NCBI GenBank assembly: GCA_023957335.1
Contig: JAMLHC010000001.1
Location: 186,001 to 250,000 of the forward strand
From: Bacteroidota bacterium
Lineage (GTDB): Bacteria > Bacteroidota > Bacteroidia > NS11-12g > UBA955
Reading direction: 5' to 3'
Length of the DNA stretch: 64,000 bases
The notes below the pieces were generated by a model, which worked only from the letters and a program-made list of their open reading frames with translations, searched no databases and was not told where the DNA came from. A program made the position numbers and the translations under genes. Each line of letters begins with the position of its first letter. The first letter of the stretch is position 1. Below are positions 9,877 through 19,400 of the stretch, one piece after another.

Positions 9877-11817
9877 TTATTTCACTTCACGCAATGCTCC
9901 TTCCTTGAAAATAACAAAGGTTCCATCCCCTTCTTTTAGCTTCACATTATCAATTCGATAACGGATGTCCGGGAAAGCGGTTTCTTGCATTTCTACATCA
10001 ACTGCATCTTCATCTAATATAAGCTGTGTGTAAATAAACATTGCAATATCACTACGAATCCCACGAGGCTTGTATACCTTTTCATATATAAGTTTCTTGT
10101 CAGTCGCTGAATAAATTCGAAGCATAACATCACTACGCTTCTTTACAACAGGGGCGAGTGCTCTCATGTGTGCCGCATTAGAAGTACTTTGCTCGTATTC
10201 TTCAGGGCTTGAAATATATTTATAATTGACAATGAGGGTTTTTTCTGTTGGATTAAAGAAATGAATAGTGGTGCTGCTCAAAGGTAGCATTAGCGCAAAA
10301 AACAAGGTCATTATCAGAACTGACACAAAATGATTTTGCTTCTTGTTATCTTCTATTCCTGGTTCGTTATACCCTGAGTTAGATGCGCCTTCTTTAGAGA
10401 AATCAGCAAGTTTGTCTTTTGAATATTGTGTAAGGGTAAACAATTTCACATTACTTGCATCATATTTTTTAGAAAATAATGGTGCTCTTTTTCTAGTAAA
10501 TCTATTGACTGTCCATGTTTTGCCCAAGCGGTAATAACAATCCTCGCAACTCAACAGAGCTACTTTATGAGTATTATTGTCCAACATTTCTTGCACATCA
10601 CGTGGGTAAACACTTCCAATACAAGGAACTCTGTAATGTTGAACATTCAAATCTTGAGGAATTTCAGGCTCGGGAAAATAACTACAACTAAGAAGTGTTA
10701 CATCTGTTTTATTTCCATTTGTTTGCAAATCTAAAGAAGGAAATAGCTCATGAGAAATAGCATGTGTATGACAGGAGCCAATGCAAATGTTGCAACCAAC
10801 ACATTTGTCGGGTGAAAGGATTGCCTTGCGCTCTCCGTCTTTGTTCATCATGTCAATGGCTTCATAAGGACAGTCAAAAGCACACAAATTACACCCGTCA
10901 CAAGCATCAAGGTCTATGTGTACCGGAGGGTTGTCTTTGCGTTTGAATATAAATGGGATACATGCTAAAAATGCCCCCGACACAATCAAGTAAATCCAAT
11001 TCATATTAATACTGGATACTTTCATAAAATAATACCCAAAATAATAATACCAATCAAACGTAGTTTGGGTAGGCAAATATGACATCTGTGCAGGTGGATC
11101 ACTCTTAACCGGGAAAGCAAATGCGATGATAGTTAATGCAATGAATGAATAATAGATGAGCGGTTTTGGAGGAAATATTTTGGGTTTGGAGATTCGCATC
11201 ACATGAATCCAAATGATGAAAACCGTAAGCAATGAAAGTGCAATATGCCCAAACACAGCTACTTTGAAAAAGCCTCCAACAGTGTTCAAATCATTCATCA
11301 GAAATGCCCCGGCAATAGATGGGTCAAAAATGGGCAGTGCCGCAAAAAGCTTTGCAGTCAGATAACCCGTAAGTTTTGCTTTTTGGTCCCAAACCAGAAT
11401 AAACCCTGTAATACCAATAATGAGCACAACCATAATAGAAACAACCCCGCTCATCCATGCTAATAGTCGTTTAAATTTAGATACAATCAGAACTTGAATA
11501 AAATGGAGTGCCATAAAAATCACCAGTAAATCAGAGGAGTAGCGGTGAATACTCCTCATATAGCCATGGAGAAGATTGGCAGACATGGCATCTACAGACT
11601 CCCACGCCAATCTCGGATTGATATTATAAAAAATAAAAACATAAATTCCCGAAATACATGCTATCGCAAACATAATAACGGCAATCCCTCCAAGGTAATA
11701 GAGAGGATTTAATTTGGTAGAATATATCTTTCCAAAAAAGCTTGCAAATTTTTGATATAACTGATGTCCGCGAGTATATTTTTTGGGTGGGTTCAGTTCA
11801 GGGTTGTTTTGATTCAT
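9877..11817 (-). CDS. Cytochrome b / 2x[4Fe-4S] / MvhD-like fusion protein
   Basis: This 646-residue membrane protein joins modules that are usually separate. The N-terminal cytochrome b part (about residues 1-235) has two histidine pairs with exact 14-residue spacing, in SIHRYSSD...MALHF and GHIALS...WIHVM, the bis-heme b geometry. After further membrane helices there are two four-cysteine motifs, CDGCNLCAFDCP and CVGCNICIGSCH, expected to bind two [4Fe-4S] clusters. Next comes a domain with four spaced cysteines (LLSCSYF, YRVPCIGS, LLSCEDCYYR) resembling the MvhD 2Fe-2S domain of heterodisulfide reductase-linked hydrogenases. A final membrane helix and about 130 outer residues follow. The gene ends the cluster behind the SCO and heme-copper genes, with only 2 bases between it and the SCO gene. 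I infer a quinone-to-heme-copper electron-transfer role. No Rieske protein or cytochrome c1 is present nearby. Confidence 0.85.
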   Translation of the reverse strand: MNQNNPELNPPKKYTRGHQLYQKFASFFGKIYSTKLNPLYYLGGIAVIMFAIACISGIYVFIFYNINPRLAWESVDAMSANLLHGYMRSIHRYSSDLLVIFMALHFIQVLIVSKFKRLLAWMSGVVSIMVVLIIGITGFILVWDQKAKLTGYLTAKLFAALPIFDPSIAGAFLMNDLNTVGGFFKVAVFGHIALSLLTVFIIWIHVMRISKPKIFPPKPLIYYSFIALTIIAFAFPVKSDPPAQMSYLPTQTTFDWYYYFGYYFMKVSSINMNWIYLIVSGAFLACIPFIFKRKDNPPVHIDLDACDGCNLCAFDCPYEAIDMMNKDGERKAILSPDKCVGCNICIGSCHTHAISHELFPSLDLQTNGNKTDVTLLSCSYFPEPEIPQDLNVQHYRVPCIGSVYPRDVQEMLDNNTHKVALLSCEDCYYRLGKTWTVNRFTRKRAPLFSKKYDASNVKLFTLTQYSKDKLADFSKEGASNSGYNEPGIEDNKKQNHFVSVLIMTLFFALMLPLSSTTIHFFNPTEKTLIVNYKYISSPEEYEQSTSNAAHMRALAPVVKKRSDVMLRIYSATDKKLIYEKVYKPRGIRSDIAMFIYTQLILDEDAVDVEMQETAFPDIRYRIDNVKLKEGDGTFVIFKEGALREVK

Positions 11818-11819
11818 GA

Positions 11820-12563
11820 TTAATTAGAAATAAAAGATTTAATAAACATTCGGGTTACGAGAAAGATAATCAACATTCCGGCAGTAGTGCCGATAATAAA
11901 CCGCCAATCTACTTTGTAGGTTTTATTAAGAGGGTCGTATTTAAGGCATCTGAGATAAAATCCAGTAAACAGTCCCGGTCTTGTTATTTTTGCCTGAGCT
12001 TCCATAACCGAGATATTTAAGTCTTTCTTTGATGGGTTAATTCCATAAATATATCTTGAGACTGCTCCTTGCGGAGTGAGGACAACCAACACCGGGGGGT
12101 GGTCATATTCTTTGGTTGACGAATTGTAGTCATATTCTACACCAATAGAGGACATAAATTTTCGAATATTCTCAGGACTTGCAGACAAAGCCATCCATTT
12201 TTTTCCATCCAAAATCCATCTACTTTCATACACAGCAAGACTTTTGGCGGTTTCTGTGCTGTCAAAAGAAAAGCTGACTACAGTATAATCCTCTCCTAAG
12301 CCATCCATATCTTTAATGACATTTTGCACTCCACTGCTCACAAGTCCACAAATTGAATAACATCGGGTATAGACCGGAGAAATGATGATAGGCTTTCCGT
12401 TGAAGACAGAAGAAAACTGTAAAACTTCTCCCCTTGCATTGAACATGGTCACATCAGCCACTTTTTGAGCAAGGTATTTCTTCTCATTAGGAAGATTAAA
12501 ACTGCTCATCAACAGCCACACAGACACCAAACACAAAACCGATTTCCTCATAAAAGATTTCAA
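11820..12563 (-). CDS. SCO1/SenC-type copper chaperone
   Basis: SCO proteins are thioredoxin-fold, membrane-anchored copper chaperones that help build the CuA centre of subunit II. The 247-residue product has an N-terminal signal or anchor, the copper-binding pair in TRCYSIC (C-x3-C, near residues 68-72, without the usual proline), and the third ligand histidine in YDHPPV. A C-terminal membrane helix (about residues 222-240) is an extra feature not found in all SCO proteins. It lies between the cytochrome b fusion gene and the subunit I gene, which fits maturation of the CuA site encoded by 14293-15216. Confidence 0.88.
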   Translation of the reverse strand: MKSFMRKSVLCLVSVWLLMSSFNLPNEKKYLAQKVADVTMFNARGEVLQFSSVFNGKPIIISPVYTRCYSICGLVSSGVQNVIKDMDGLGEDYTVVSFSFDSTETAKSLAVYESRWILDGKKWMALSASPENIRKFMSSIGVEYDYNSSTKEYDHPPVLVVLTPQGAVSRYIYGINPSKKDLNISVMEAQAKITRPGLFTGFYLRCLKYDPLNKTYKVDWRFIIGTTAGMLIIFLVTRMFIKSFISN

Positions 12564-12605
12564 AAAGAAGGGTTATTGTTGGAACAATAACCCTTCGCAG
12601 ATTAA

Positions 12606-14273
12606 TTAGTTAACGTTCCATGTAGCTGCGAGCCATTTCCAGTTAAGGAAGAACAGCGCAAGGAATACAAGAAGGAACAAGAAAGTCAGCACCAATGTGC
12701 CGGGTGCTTCAAAACCTTTGTGAGCTTTGCCTTCGGGTGGTGCACCTGAAATAGTAAGTTGCATATCTTGTGGTCCGTTTACTTTGGGTCCCCAGAACAC
12801 AGACACAACAACAATGAGTATCCATATTAAAGTGGCAATAAATGCTAAGACACCTCCCAACATGGTGATTACCCAAAAGAAGTCAACAGCAGGGTTGAAA
12901 TTGTGAGAGAAAGGACCTCCTGAGAATGTGTTATCCCAATGTCTTCTTGGAACGCCTAACTGACCTAATACAATCATACCAATAGAAAGCATTGCTATTC
13001 CGATAAAGAATAACCAAGGTTGCCATTGTGCAAGTTTAAAACCGACTATTTTCCTCCTAAATATTAGAGGGATTAAATAATAGGTAATACCCATAAAAGT
13101 CAAAGTAGTACCGATAACCACAGTACCCTTAAAGTGTCCGGGGATTGCGATGGTATTATGGACAATGATATTGGTTTGTTCCATTCCGAAGATAACTCCG
13201 GTAGTACCACCAATAAATCCAAAACCAATGATAGCGAGGATAATAGCAGAAAAGGCCGGATTACCCCACGGAGCTTTAGCTAACCACTGGAATAAACCTT
13301 TGTTGAATCCCCATTTACGTTGCGCTACCTCAAAAGAAGATGGCACAGCAAACGCGTGAATCATAGAAGCAAGTACTGCCAAATACATAGCATAACTTGT
13401 GTTCCATACTTTCCATGCACTACTCACTCCGGGGTCTGTCAACAAATGGTGAGCAGAAGCCAAGCAAATAAAAAGGATATAGAGCACAAAAGCAGAACGT
13501 GAAACTTTTTCATTGATTGAAGTACCGCCCACAGTAAGGAATGAAGTCATATACCAAATAGATACCATAGCAGCCACATTAATCTGCTGAGAAGAATGTC
13601 CAAGTCCCCACCAAATTAACTTATACATTGCAGGGTCAATGTTTTCAACTAAACCTATGGACCATAAGAAAGTAGGAATATAAATCAGTGCACCTGAAGC
13701 GAGGGTAATCACTGCAATGATAGCAGCAGTCATCAATCCGTACGCCACAAGAGGCATGGTTTCTCCATAAGTTTTCTCTCTACGAGCAATCATCAAGTTT
13801 CCAAAAAATAGAATTACTGCAATCAATGCACCAACGGCAAATAGAATAATTCCAAGATAATAAAGTGGGTGTGCTTTAAGAGGTGTATAAGAAGTAAGCA
13901 TCACATCTGCTTTTCCCATAAGGATTATCACATTTGACATTACAAGTCCCGCAACCATCAACCCAAATGCCCACCATCCTGTTTTTGGGGAACAGAACCG
14001 CGTGTTTAATATGACTGTAGAGCCAAAATAAAGTCCTGCAACCTCAAAGAAAATAATCCAAAAAATAAGAGCATTCAATCCGTGAAAAGTGACCAAACGG
14101 TAGTACCATTCAGCACCCAACAAGTGAATAGGCTGATATCTTGTTAATACTAATAAAAGAGCTGCAACTACAGCCAAAAGTAATGAAATGACGGCAAATA
14201 CCGCATTGTATCGTATGAGTTTTTCTGATCTTAAATCGACCTTAAACCCTGTTATATCGCATGTTCTAAACAT
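12606..14273 (-). CDS. Non-canonical heme-copper oxidase subunit I, probable NO reductase type
   Basis: The 555-residue polytopic protein is a heme-copper superfamily subunit I. Conserved ligands are visible: His64 in TFHGLNAL (low-spin heme), His226 (CuB), His275-His276 (CuB) and His380 in IPGHFK (high-spin heme). Two canonical residues are missing. The tyrosine cross-linked to the CuB histidine in A- and B-type oxygen reductases should be at His226+4, but the sequence there is H-S-S-Q-Q, giving Gln230. The second low-spin heme histidine, expected at His380+2, is Lys382. The HNT...PGHF context resembles the B (ba3-like) family. Loss of the tyrosine is typical of nitric oxide reductases, so NO reduction is more likely than O2 reduction. 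The recently described eNOR family is the comparison I would make first, but an alignment is needed. Its partners are the CuA/cytochrome c subunit upstream and the SCO protein downstream. Confidence 0.82.
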   Translation of the reverse strand: MFRTCDITGFKVDLRSEKLIRYNAVFAVISLLLAVVAALLLVLTRYQPIHLLGAEWYYRLVTFHGLNALIFWIIFFEVAGLYFGSTVILNTRFCSPKTGWWAFGLMVAGLVMSNVIILMGKADVMLTSYTPLKAHPLYYLGIILFAVGALIAVILFFGNLMIARREKTYGETMPLVAYGLMTAAIIAVITLASGALIYIPTFLWSIGLVENIDPAMYKLIWWGLGHSSQQINVAAMVSIWYMTSFLTVGGTSINEKVSRSAFVLYILFICLASAHHLLTDPGVSSAWKVWNTSYAMYLAVLASMIHAFAVPSSFEVAQRKWGFNKGLFQWLAKAPWGNPAFSAIILAIIGFGFIGGTTGVIFGMEQTNIIVHNTIAIPGHFKGTVVIGTTLTFMGITYYLIPLIFRRKIVGFKLAQWQPWLFFIGIAMLSIGMIVLGQLGVPRRHWDNTFSGGPFSHNFNPAVDFFWVITMLGGVLAFIATLIWILIVVVSVFWGPKVNGPQDMQLTISGAPPEGKAHKGFEAPGTLVLTFLFLLVFLALFFLNWKWLAATWNVN

Positions 14274-14292
14274 AATTTTTAATTTTAAACTG

Positions 14293-15216
14293 TTAGTCTT
14301 TTAATGATTTTATAAAGGAAACGATTTGAGCTATCTCTTTGTCTGTCATTTGAGTTGCAGGCATTAAGGTAGTTTCAAATCCAATGGTTACTTTTTTCTG
14401 AGGTTCTAAAATAGACTCTTTAATATAGGCATCATCCACATTTACAGACAACTTCTTGCCACTCTCTTTCACTTCTTCTGCCTTGCCATACAGCCCCTTC
14501 CATGAAGGTGCAAGCAACACAGACCCATCAGTACTATGACAACCCACACAGCCTTTTAAGCTATACAATTGTTCACCTAATGAAATCATTTGCTCTTCAG
14601 ACAAAGGCTTGTCATCACTTTCTTCAATGATTGGATCGGGTTTGGTTTTCATATTTTCATAACCATACAACTTGAGGTCTTCGTCTTTCTCAATTACGAT
14701 AATCTTCCCAATCATGGTGTGGTGTCCAATACCGCAGAACTCATTACAAACGATTTTAAATTCTCCTGTTTCTGTAGGTGTAAACCTCAGTACGTAATCA
14801 TAACCGGGATAAATCTGAAAATTCATATTAACCGGCTGTAATGAAAATCCATGTACTAAATCTTTTGAAGAGATATGAAAATTATAAGACTGGTCTTTGA
14901 TAAGAATCATGGCCGGACTAAATCTCCACATTTCTGCCATTAAAAAAACCTCGCTGTTGGGTTCAGGACGAACAACAGGCACCCCATTGTCCATACCCAC
15001 CATATTGCGCTTGATATAGGCTTCACTAAGTTTAGCAAACTCAGTAGTTGTTGTACGGTATGTAATACTTGATGGGTTTTGTTTGCCGTAAACGTGCCAC
15101 AAAATCATCCACACAAACATTGCAATACAGAGGATGAGCGCAATTACCATCCACATTTTTTCATCTTTAGATACTTTAGTGTCGTACCAACCTTCTTTTG
15201 GACTTAATAAACTCAT
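14293..15216 (-). CDS. Heme-copper enzyme subunit II with CuA and fused cytochrome c
   Basis: The 307-residue protein has one clear N-terminal membrane helix (about residues 22-44), a cupredoxin domain and a C-terminal monoheme cytochrome c domain. All CuA ligands can be seen: the histidine of DLVHGFSL and the CNEFCGIGHHTM motif (two cysteines, histidine, methionine and the bridging glutamate position). The heme c motif CVGCH lies near residue 227, with a candidate sixth ligand in LMPATQM near residue 285. The domain order matches caa3-type subunit II, but it is paired with the tyrosine-less subunit I at 12606-14273, 19 bases downstream. It should accept electrons from a periplasmic donor or from the cytochrome b fusion protein and pass them to the heme-copper site. 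Confidence 0.92.
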   Translation of the reverse strand: MSLLSPKEGWYDTKVSKDEKMWMVIALILCIAMFVWMILWHVYGKQNPSSITYRTTTTEFAKLSEAYIKRNMVGMDNGVPVVRPEPNSEVFLMAEMWRFSPAMILIKDQSYNFHISSKDLVHGFSLQPVNMNFQIYPGYDYVLRFTPTETGEFKIVCNEFCGIGHHTMIGKIIVIEKDEDLKLYGYENMKTKPDPIIEESDDKPLSEEQMISLGEQLYSLKGCVGCHSTDGSVLLAPSWKGLYGKAEEVKESGKKLSVNVDDAYIKESILEPQKKVTIGFETTLMPATQMTDKEIAQIVSFIKSLKD

Positions 15217-15238
15217 AATTTTTTTATTTTAGGTTGAG

Positions 15239-15427
15239 CTATTTAATTAAACTTGATTTAATATCGTCCGGGATACCCTGGAGATTTGATAATTCCATTA
15301 CCCCCCATAAGAGGTAAAAAATGGCATAGATAGTTACCCCGAGGAATAATAACAGCATGAAGTCATCCATTATCATTCTGTAAAAGGGAACTCGTTTTTG
15401 CTCTTGATTGTGTTGTTCTTGTTCCAT
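15239..15427 (-). CDS. Small membrane subunit at the head of the NOR-like cluster
   Basis: This is a 62-residue protein with a polar N-terminus rich in Gln and Glu and one membrane helix (about residues 24-44). It begins the heme-copper cluster, 22 bases before the CuA subunit gene. Size and position recall the single-helix accessory subunits (IIa or CcoQ-like) of B- and C-type oxidases, but I see no diagnostic motif. It is likely a real gene because its ATG sits just downstream of a TAGTTTTG promoter box and its spacing to the next gene is operon-like. Confidence 0.7.
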   Translation of the reverse strand: MEQEQHNQEQKRVPFYRMIMDDFMLLLFLGVTIYAIFYLLWGVMELSNLQGIPDDIKSSLIK

Positions 15428-15469
15428 ATTGATTAGTTTTTAATAAGTTGCAGATAACAAACTTACCGG

Positions 15470-15512
15470 CAAAACTATTTTCAATCAGGATGAGCGCATC
15501 CCAAAAAGGGAT
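15470..15512 (-). promoter_or_regulatory. Promoter and nested inverted repeats before the NOR-like cluster
   Basis: On the minus strand TAGTTTTG (15477-15470) is an exact -7 box. Immediately upstream lie two overlapping inverted repeats. GGATG-N4-CATCC (15488-15501) has the 5+4+5 geometry of FNR/CRP operators. ATCCC-N5-GGGAT covers 15498-15512. No well-spaced -33 TTG is present, as expected for an activator-dependent promoter. A candidate activator gene of the FNR family lies directly upstream. Confidence 0.45.
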
Positions 15513-15574
15513 AAAAATGTGTCAAAAAATACGTTTTCGTACTTTCAGTAAAAAGTTAAAATAATGCTTGGTAT

Positions 15575-16309
15575 TTATAATGTGCTGTTAGAAGGTTCTT
15601 GCGAAGTGTTGTTGGTTAATGCAAGTAAGCCTTCAATATTCAAAAAGTGAAACTTTTTTGCTGTACATTTAATAAGCCCCTCTTTCTCAAAGTCTTTGAT
15701 AATCTTAGATACCTGTTCTTTTGTTGTGCCAATCAAATCCGCAATATCTTGTCTTTGAAAATTTATTTTAAAACTTTGTCCACCGCCTTCATATTTGTAA
15801 ACTTCAGCAAGCATTAAGAGTGCTTCTGCCAAATTCTCTCTTACATTTTTGATTGCAAGGTTAACTGCTTTCATTTCGGCATAATGCAATTCATCAATAG
15901 ATTGATTGATAATTTCCTGTTTAAGGTTATCTGATTTTGCAACAATATTTTTAAAAACAATATTTGGCACATAGCAATAATCAACATTAGACCCCGCAAC
16001 TGCCGAAAAGGTGTGCTGTTTGTGTTTTTCGTTCATATTGATTCTGCTACCCAAAATAGCTCCTTTGCCAACTATTCTAAGTATCAGAGGGCGTCCACCT
16101 CTGCCAATAGATTCAATTTTGATAAATCCATTCTTGATAAAATACACTCCCTTGATTTCATCACCCTTGACAAACAAGGTTTCACCGTCTCGTAAAACAC
16201 CGCATATTTTGAATGTACTGAGAGCTTGCAAAGTTTCATAATTGCAGTCTCTGAGGATTGAGCAATCCCTAGTCTTACAATGAATACAATCATATCGCGA
16301 AAAATCCAT
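15575..16309 (-). CDS. CRP/FNR family regulator with N-terminal cysteine cluster
   Basis: This 244-residue regulator has an N-terminal cysteine-rich segment (Cys8, Cys11, Cys16, Cys22), a cyclic-nucleotide-binding-like barrel (about residues 35-125), a dimerisation helix and a C-terminal winged helix with recognition region QDIADLIGTTKEQVSKI. Cys112 in VDYCYVP lines up with the fourth cluster ligand of E. coli FNR (Cys122). The set therefore suggests an oxygen- or NO-sensitive [4Fe-4S] cluster rather than cAMP binding. The gene is upstream of and co-directional with the NOR-like cluster, separated by 147 bases that hold inverted repeats. Control of that cluster is inferred from position. Confidence 0.9.
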   Translation of the reverse strand: MDFSRYDCIHCKTRDCSILRDCNYETLQALSTFKICGVLRDGETLFVKGDEIKGVYFIKNGFIKIESIGRGGRPLILRIVGKGAILGSRINMNEKHKQHTFSAVAGSNVDYCYVPNIVFKNIVAKSDNLKQEIINQSIDELHYAEMKAVNLAIKNVRENLAEALLMLAEVYKYEGGGQSFKINFQRQDIADLIGTTKEQVSKIIKDFEKEGLIKCTAKKFHFLNIEGLLALTNNTSQEPSNSTL

Positions 16310-16418
16310 ATTTATTATCTTGACATTAAACTTACCTAAGCCTCATTAGTGGCAAATATAAATTTAATTCTCCTATCGGAAAAGATGATTATCAAATGAT
16401 TTTTAAGAAGGCATTCTC

Positions 16419-19400
16419 TTATGACAGTATGTTTTCATCCTCTTTTAGTCCCAGCATTTTGGGGGGTAGAAAAACAGGTTGACTACCTATTTCAATTTTA
16501 TTTTTACCGGAATAAGGGCGAGGTATAAAATAAAATGACCCATTGAAACTATCTTGCTTGTGAGTTGTATCTTTCGGGGTGTTTTGAAGCGTATCAACCC
16601 GAGTCCATTTTTTCAGGCTATTAAACTCTTTCCGATAATAGACTCCAAAACCAAAGGTATTGACCGGTGCTGCTGCAATATTTGCATCATTATAAATCGA
16701 CTGATTTTTTGAGAAAACTTTGATTTTTGTTCTTCCATCCTTTCTAACCAAATACTCCATATTAATGCTATGATTTGCATAGCCAAATTGGGTTGTGCCG
16801 TAGGTTCCGTCAATGATGAAACGGTTATTGGCAAACTTTCTTCCTAATTTAAAAATCATATCCGCTCTTTGGTCGGGAGTAACATTTGCCAAACTAAAAT
16901 CTACCAACCACTTGTCGTCAATTTGCGATAGCCATGCATCTATTTGACTAGACACTAAATCAGCAATTCCATTATTAACCATAGAACGCGGGTTCAATGC
17001 TAAATCACCCATTTGAGTAGTTACAAAAGTGGGGGGCATAAAATTTCCGAAAACAAGCAAACTAAACACCTGACGACTGACTTCATCATAGTCGCTTTGA
17101 ACTCGTTGCAAAACATTGGACAATTCGGTCATTCCTTGATCTGCAAGGTCTGGTATTTTCAATCCAAAGGTGATATCCGGGCTGAATAAATTCCCTTTTA
17201 TCATAATTTCACTTCTTGCTTGCACCATGGTTAGTGATTGAGAAGCAGTAGTGCTCCCCGAACCCCTACCCAATAGTGGGTTAGGCGAAGCCTTTTGAAT
17301 ATTATAGGTCAACAAATCAATGGTCGCTTGAAGCGGGTCGCCATCCCATTTGATGGTTCCGCCTTTTTCAATAAAGAATTTTTTATTGACCATATTATTG
17401 AAAGCAACAAAATTATAATCCCCTCTTTCCACTGTAATTCCGCCTCGCATGGTAAACACATCATCTTCGCCTAAAGCCATTGTGATATGCCCTCTTCCGG
17501 CTCCCTTTATAGTTTCACCTGTCTGTTCATCCAAAACGAGTTGCATTTCCATCTCCGGTGTAATATCCATTTCAATAAGCATGGTGTTAAGAAAGCCAAC
17601 ATCCAATTGTTGTTTAGCCACAGTATCACTTTTATCCGACTTGAAACTGATATACGAAACCGGACCTGATGCTTCTGTGTCTCCCAATGGCATTACTATC
17701 AAAGAACCCGGCTTGGATTTGGCTTTCATGGAAATATTAAACTTATCAAAAGTCCCATAAATCTTGGCACTGCCGTCTGCATAAGCATTTCCGTAATACA
17801 AGTCATTGTCTTTGCTTGTAGTTCCAAGCACGTGAAAGTCTTTGAGATTGTCAATACTCACATTGTAGTTCCATTTTGCAAAATTAGTGTGGTTGAGAAT
17901 ACCTGTAATATTGCCAACCTTGCCTTTATCATCTTTGATTTGAGAGCCTTTGTCAAGGGTAATTTTATTTTTCTCGACCAATACTTTTGAGTTTATTGTA
18001 AAGGGCACTTTCAAATAATCAATCATGAATGAAACATCAGATGCATAAAGACTGCCGTTGAGTAAAGGCTTGGCAGGTTCTCCGGAAATGTTAACAGTAC
18101 CGCCCACCTTCCCTTTTAATTTGGAAATTCCTTTTAGAAATTGACCAAATATAGCAACATCTGATTGTGGCATGCTCAGATTTAAATCAAGTGCATCGTA
18201 CTTGTTGACGTTACCAATAGTTCCAACTAAAGTTACACCATTGAAGATTCCACTTTGAATATCACAATTCAACTCATTTTGAAAGGAGTTTATTCGTTTT
18301 GTCTTCACTCCTATTGTCCCGACAGTATCTGTATTCACAGCAAAATTATCAATCTTCAAATCAGAAATAATCTCAAGCATTCCATTTTGTCTGGGTCTGA
18401 AATCAATGCTCCCGTTGCCCAATCCGAAAAATTCCGGGTATGTCTCCGGAGTAAATAAGTTAATATTTTCTAACTGAAAACGATTGAGGTTCAATGCAAT
18501 TTTTTTATGCTCGTTTGAGCCTATATACTCCGCACTGACACTCTGTTCGCCATTGAATAGCTCAATCGGATTCAGCATGAAATATTTTCCAATAACCATG
18601 CTTGTGGTATCACGTAACTTCCATGTCCTACCCTTGATGTCCAATACTATATCCTCTACAAACAAGGAGGCAGTATCTAGGGATGCGAATGACAAGTTTC
18701 CTTTTGCAAAGGACTTCAATTTGTTGCTGAAATCTTCGGCTGAAACTTGATATGAAATCAAATTCTCAACTACCACAGCGTCCAAAAACATACTGTCCGC
18801 TTTGTATGCAACATCATCATAATACATACTTGCAGAGGCAGTAACTTTCATATCTTTCTCCTCACCTTTTCTGGCTCTAAAATTGATATTATCAAAATGG
18901 AGATCGCTGATAACAAACTTGCTAAGGTTGATTCGCATTCCGAATATTTTCTTCTGTGAATTAAAAGCGCCTTGAATTTTGCCTTTTCCAACTTCTATAC
19001 CCCAATCAAACATAGATGTCAGCTTGTCTATTTCTTTGAGATGAATTAAAAAATCAATTCTTGATGAAGGTGTCTTTTTATTGGAAGGGTGGACAATACC
19101 GGGCAATAAATTAGAAGCAAAATTTTGAAAAGCATCAGGTAGAATTTTTAGATCAAACACCCCTTTTAACTCAATATCGGCAAGGTCACTCACCAATGAA
19201 ATATTTCTTTTCTCGTCTATAAACTCAGCAATAACATTGAAATCAGTCATATTAAACCGTTTATCACCACGATATACTTCTATGTTTTTTGTGTGCAATA
19301 CTCCTGTTATTTTATCTATATCAAAGCCTTTCGTACTGAGCAACATGTGCCCTGTAAATCCCGACTCAACAGTATCCAAGCCCAGTGCTTTCAGATTCAT

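Noticed and set aside
12606-15427. Annotation as an ordinary cytochrome c oxidase
   Set aside because: Subunit II is ordinary, but subunit I lacks the active-site tyrosine and a heme histidine, so oxygen reduction cannot be assumed.
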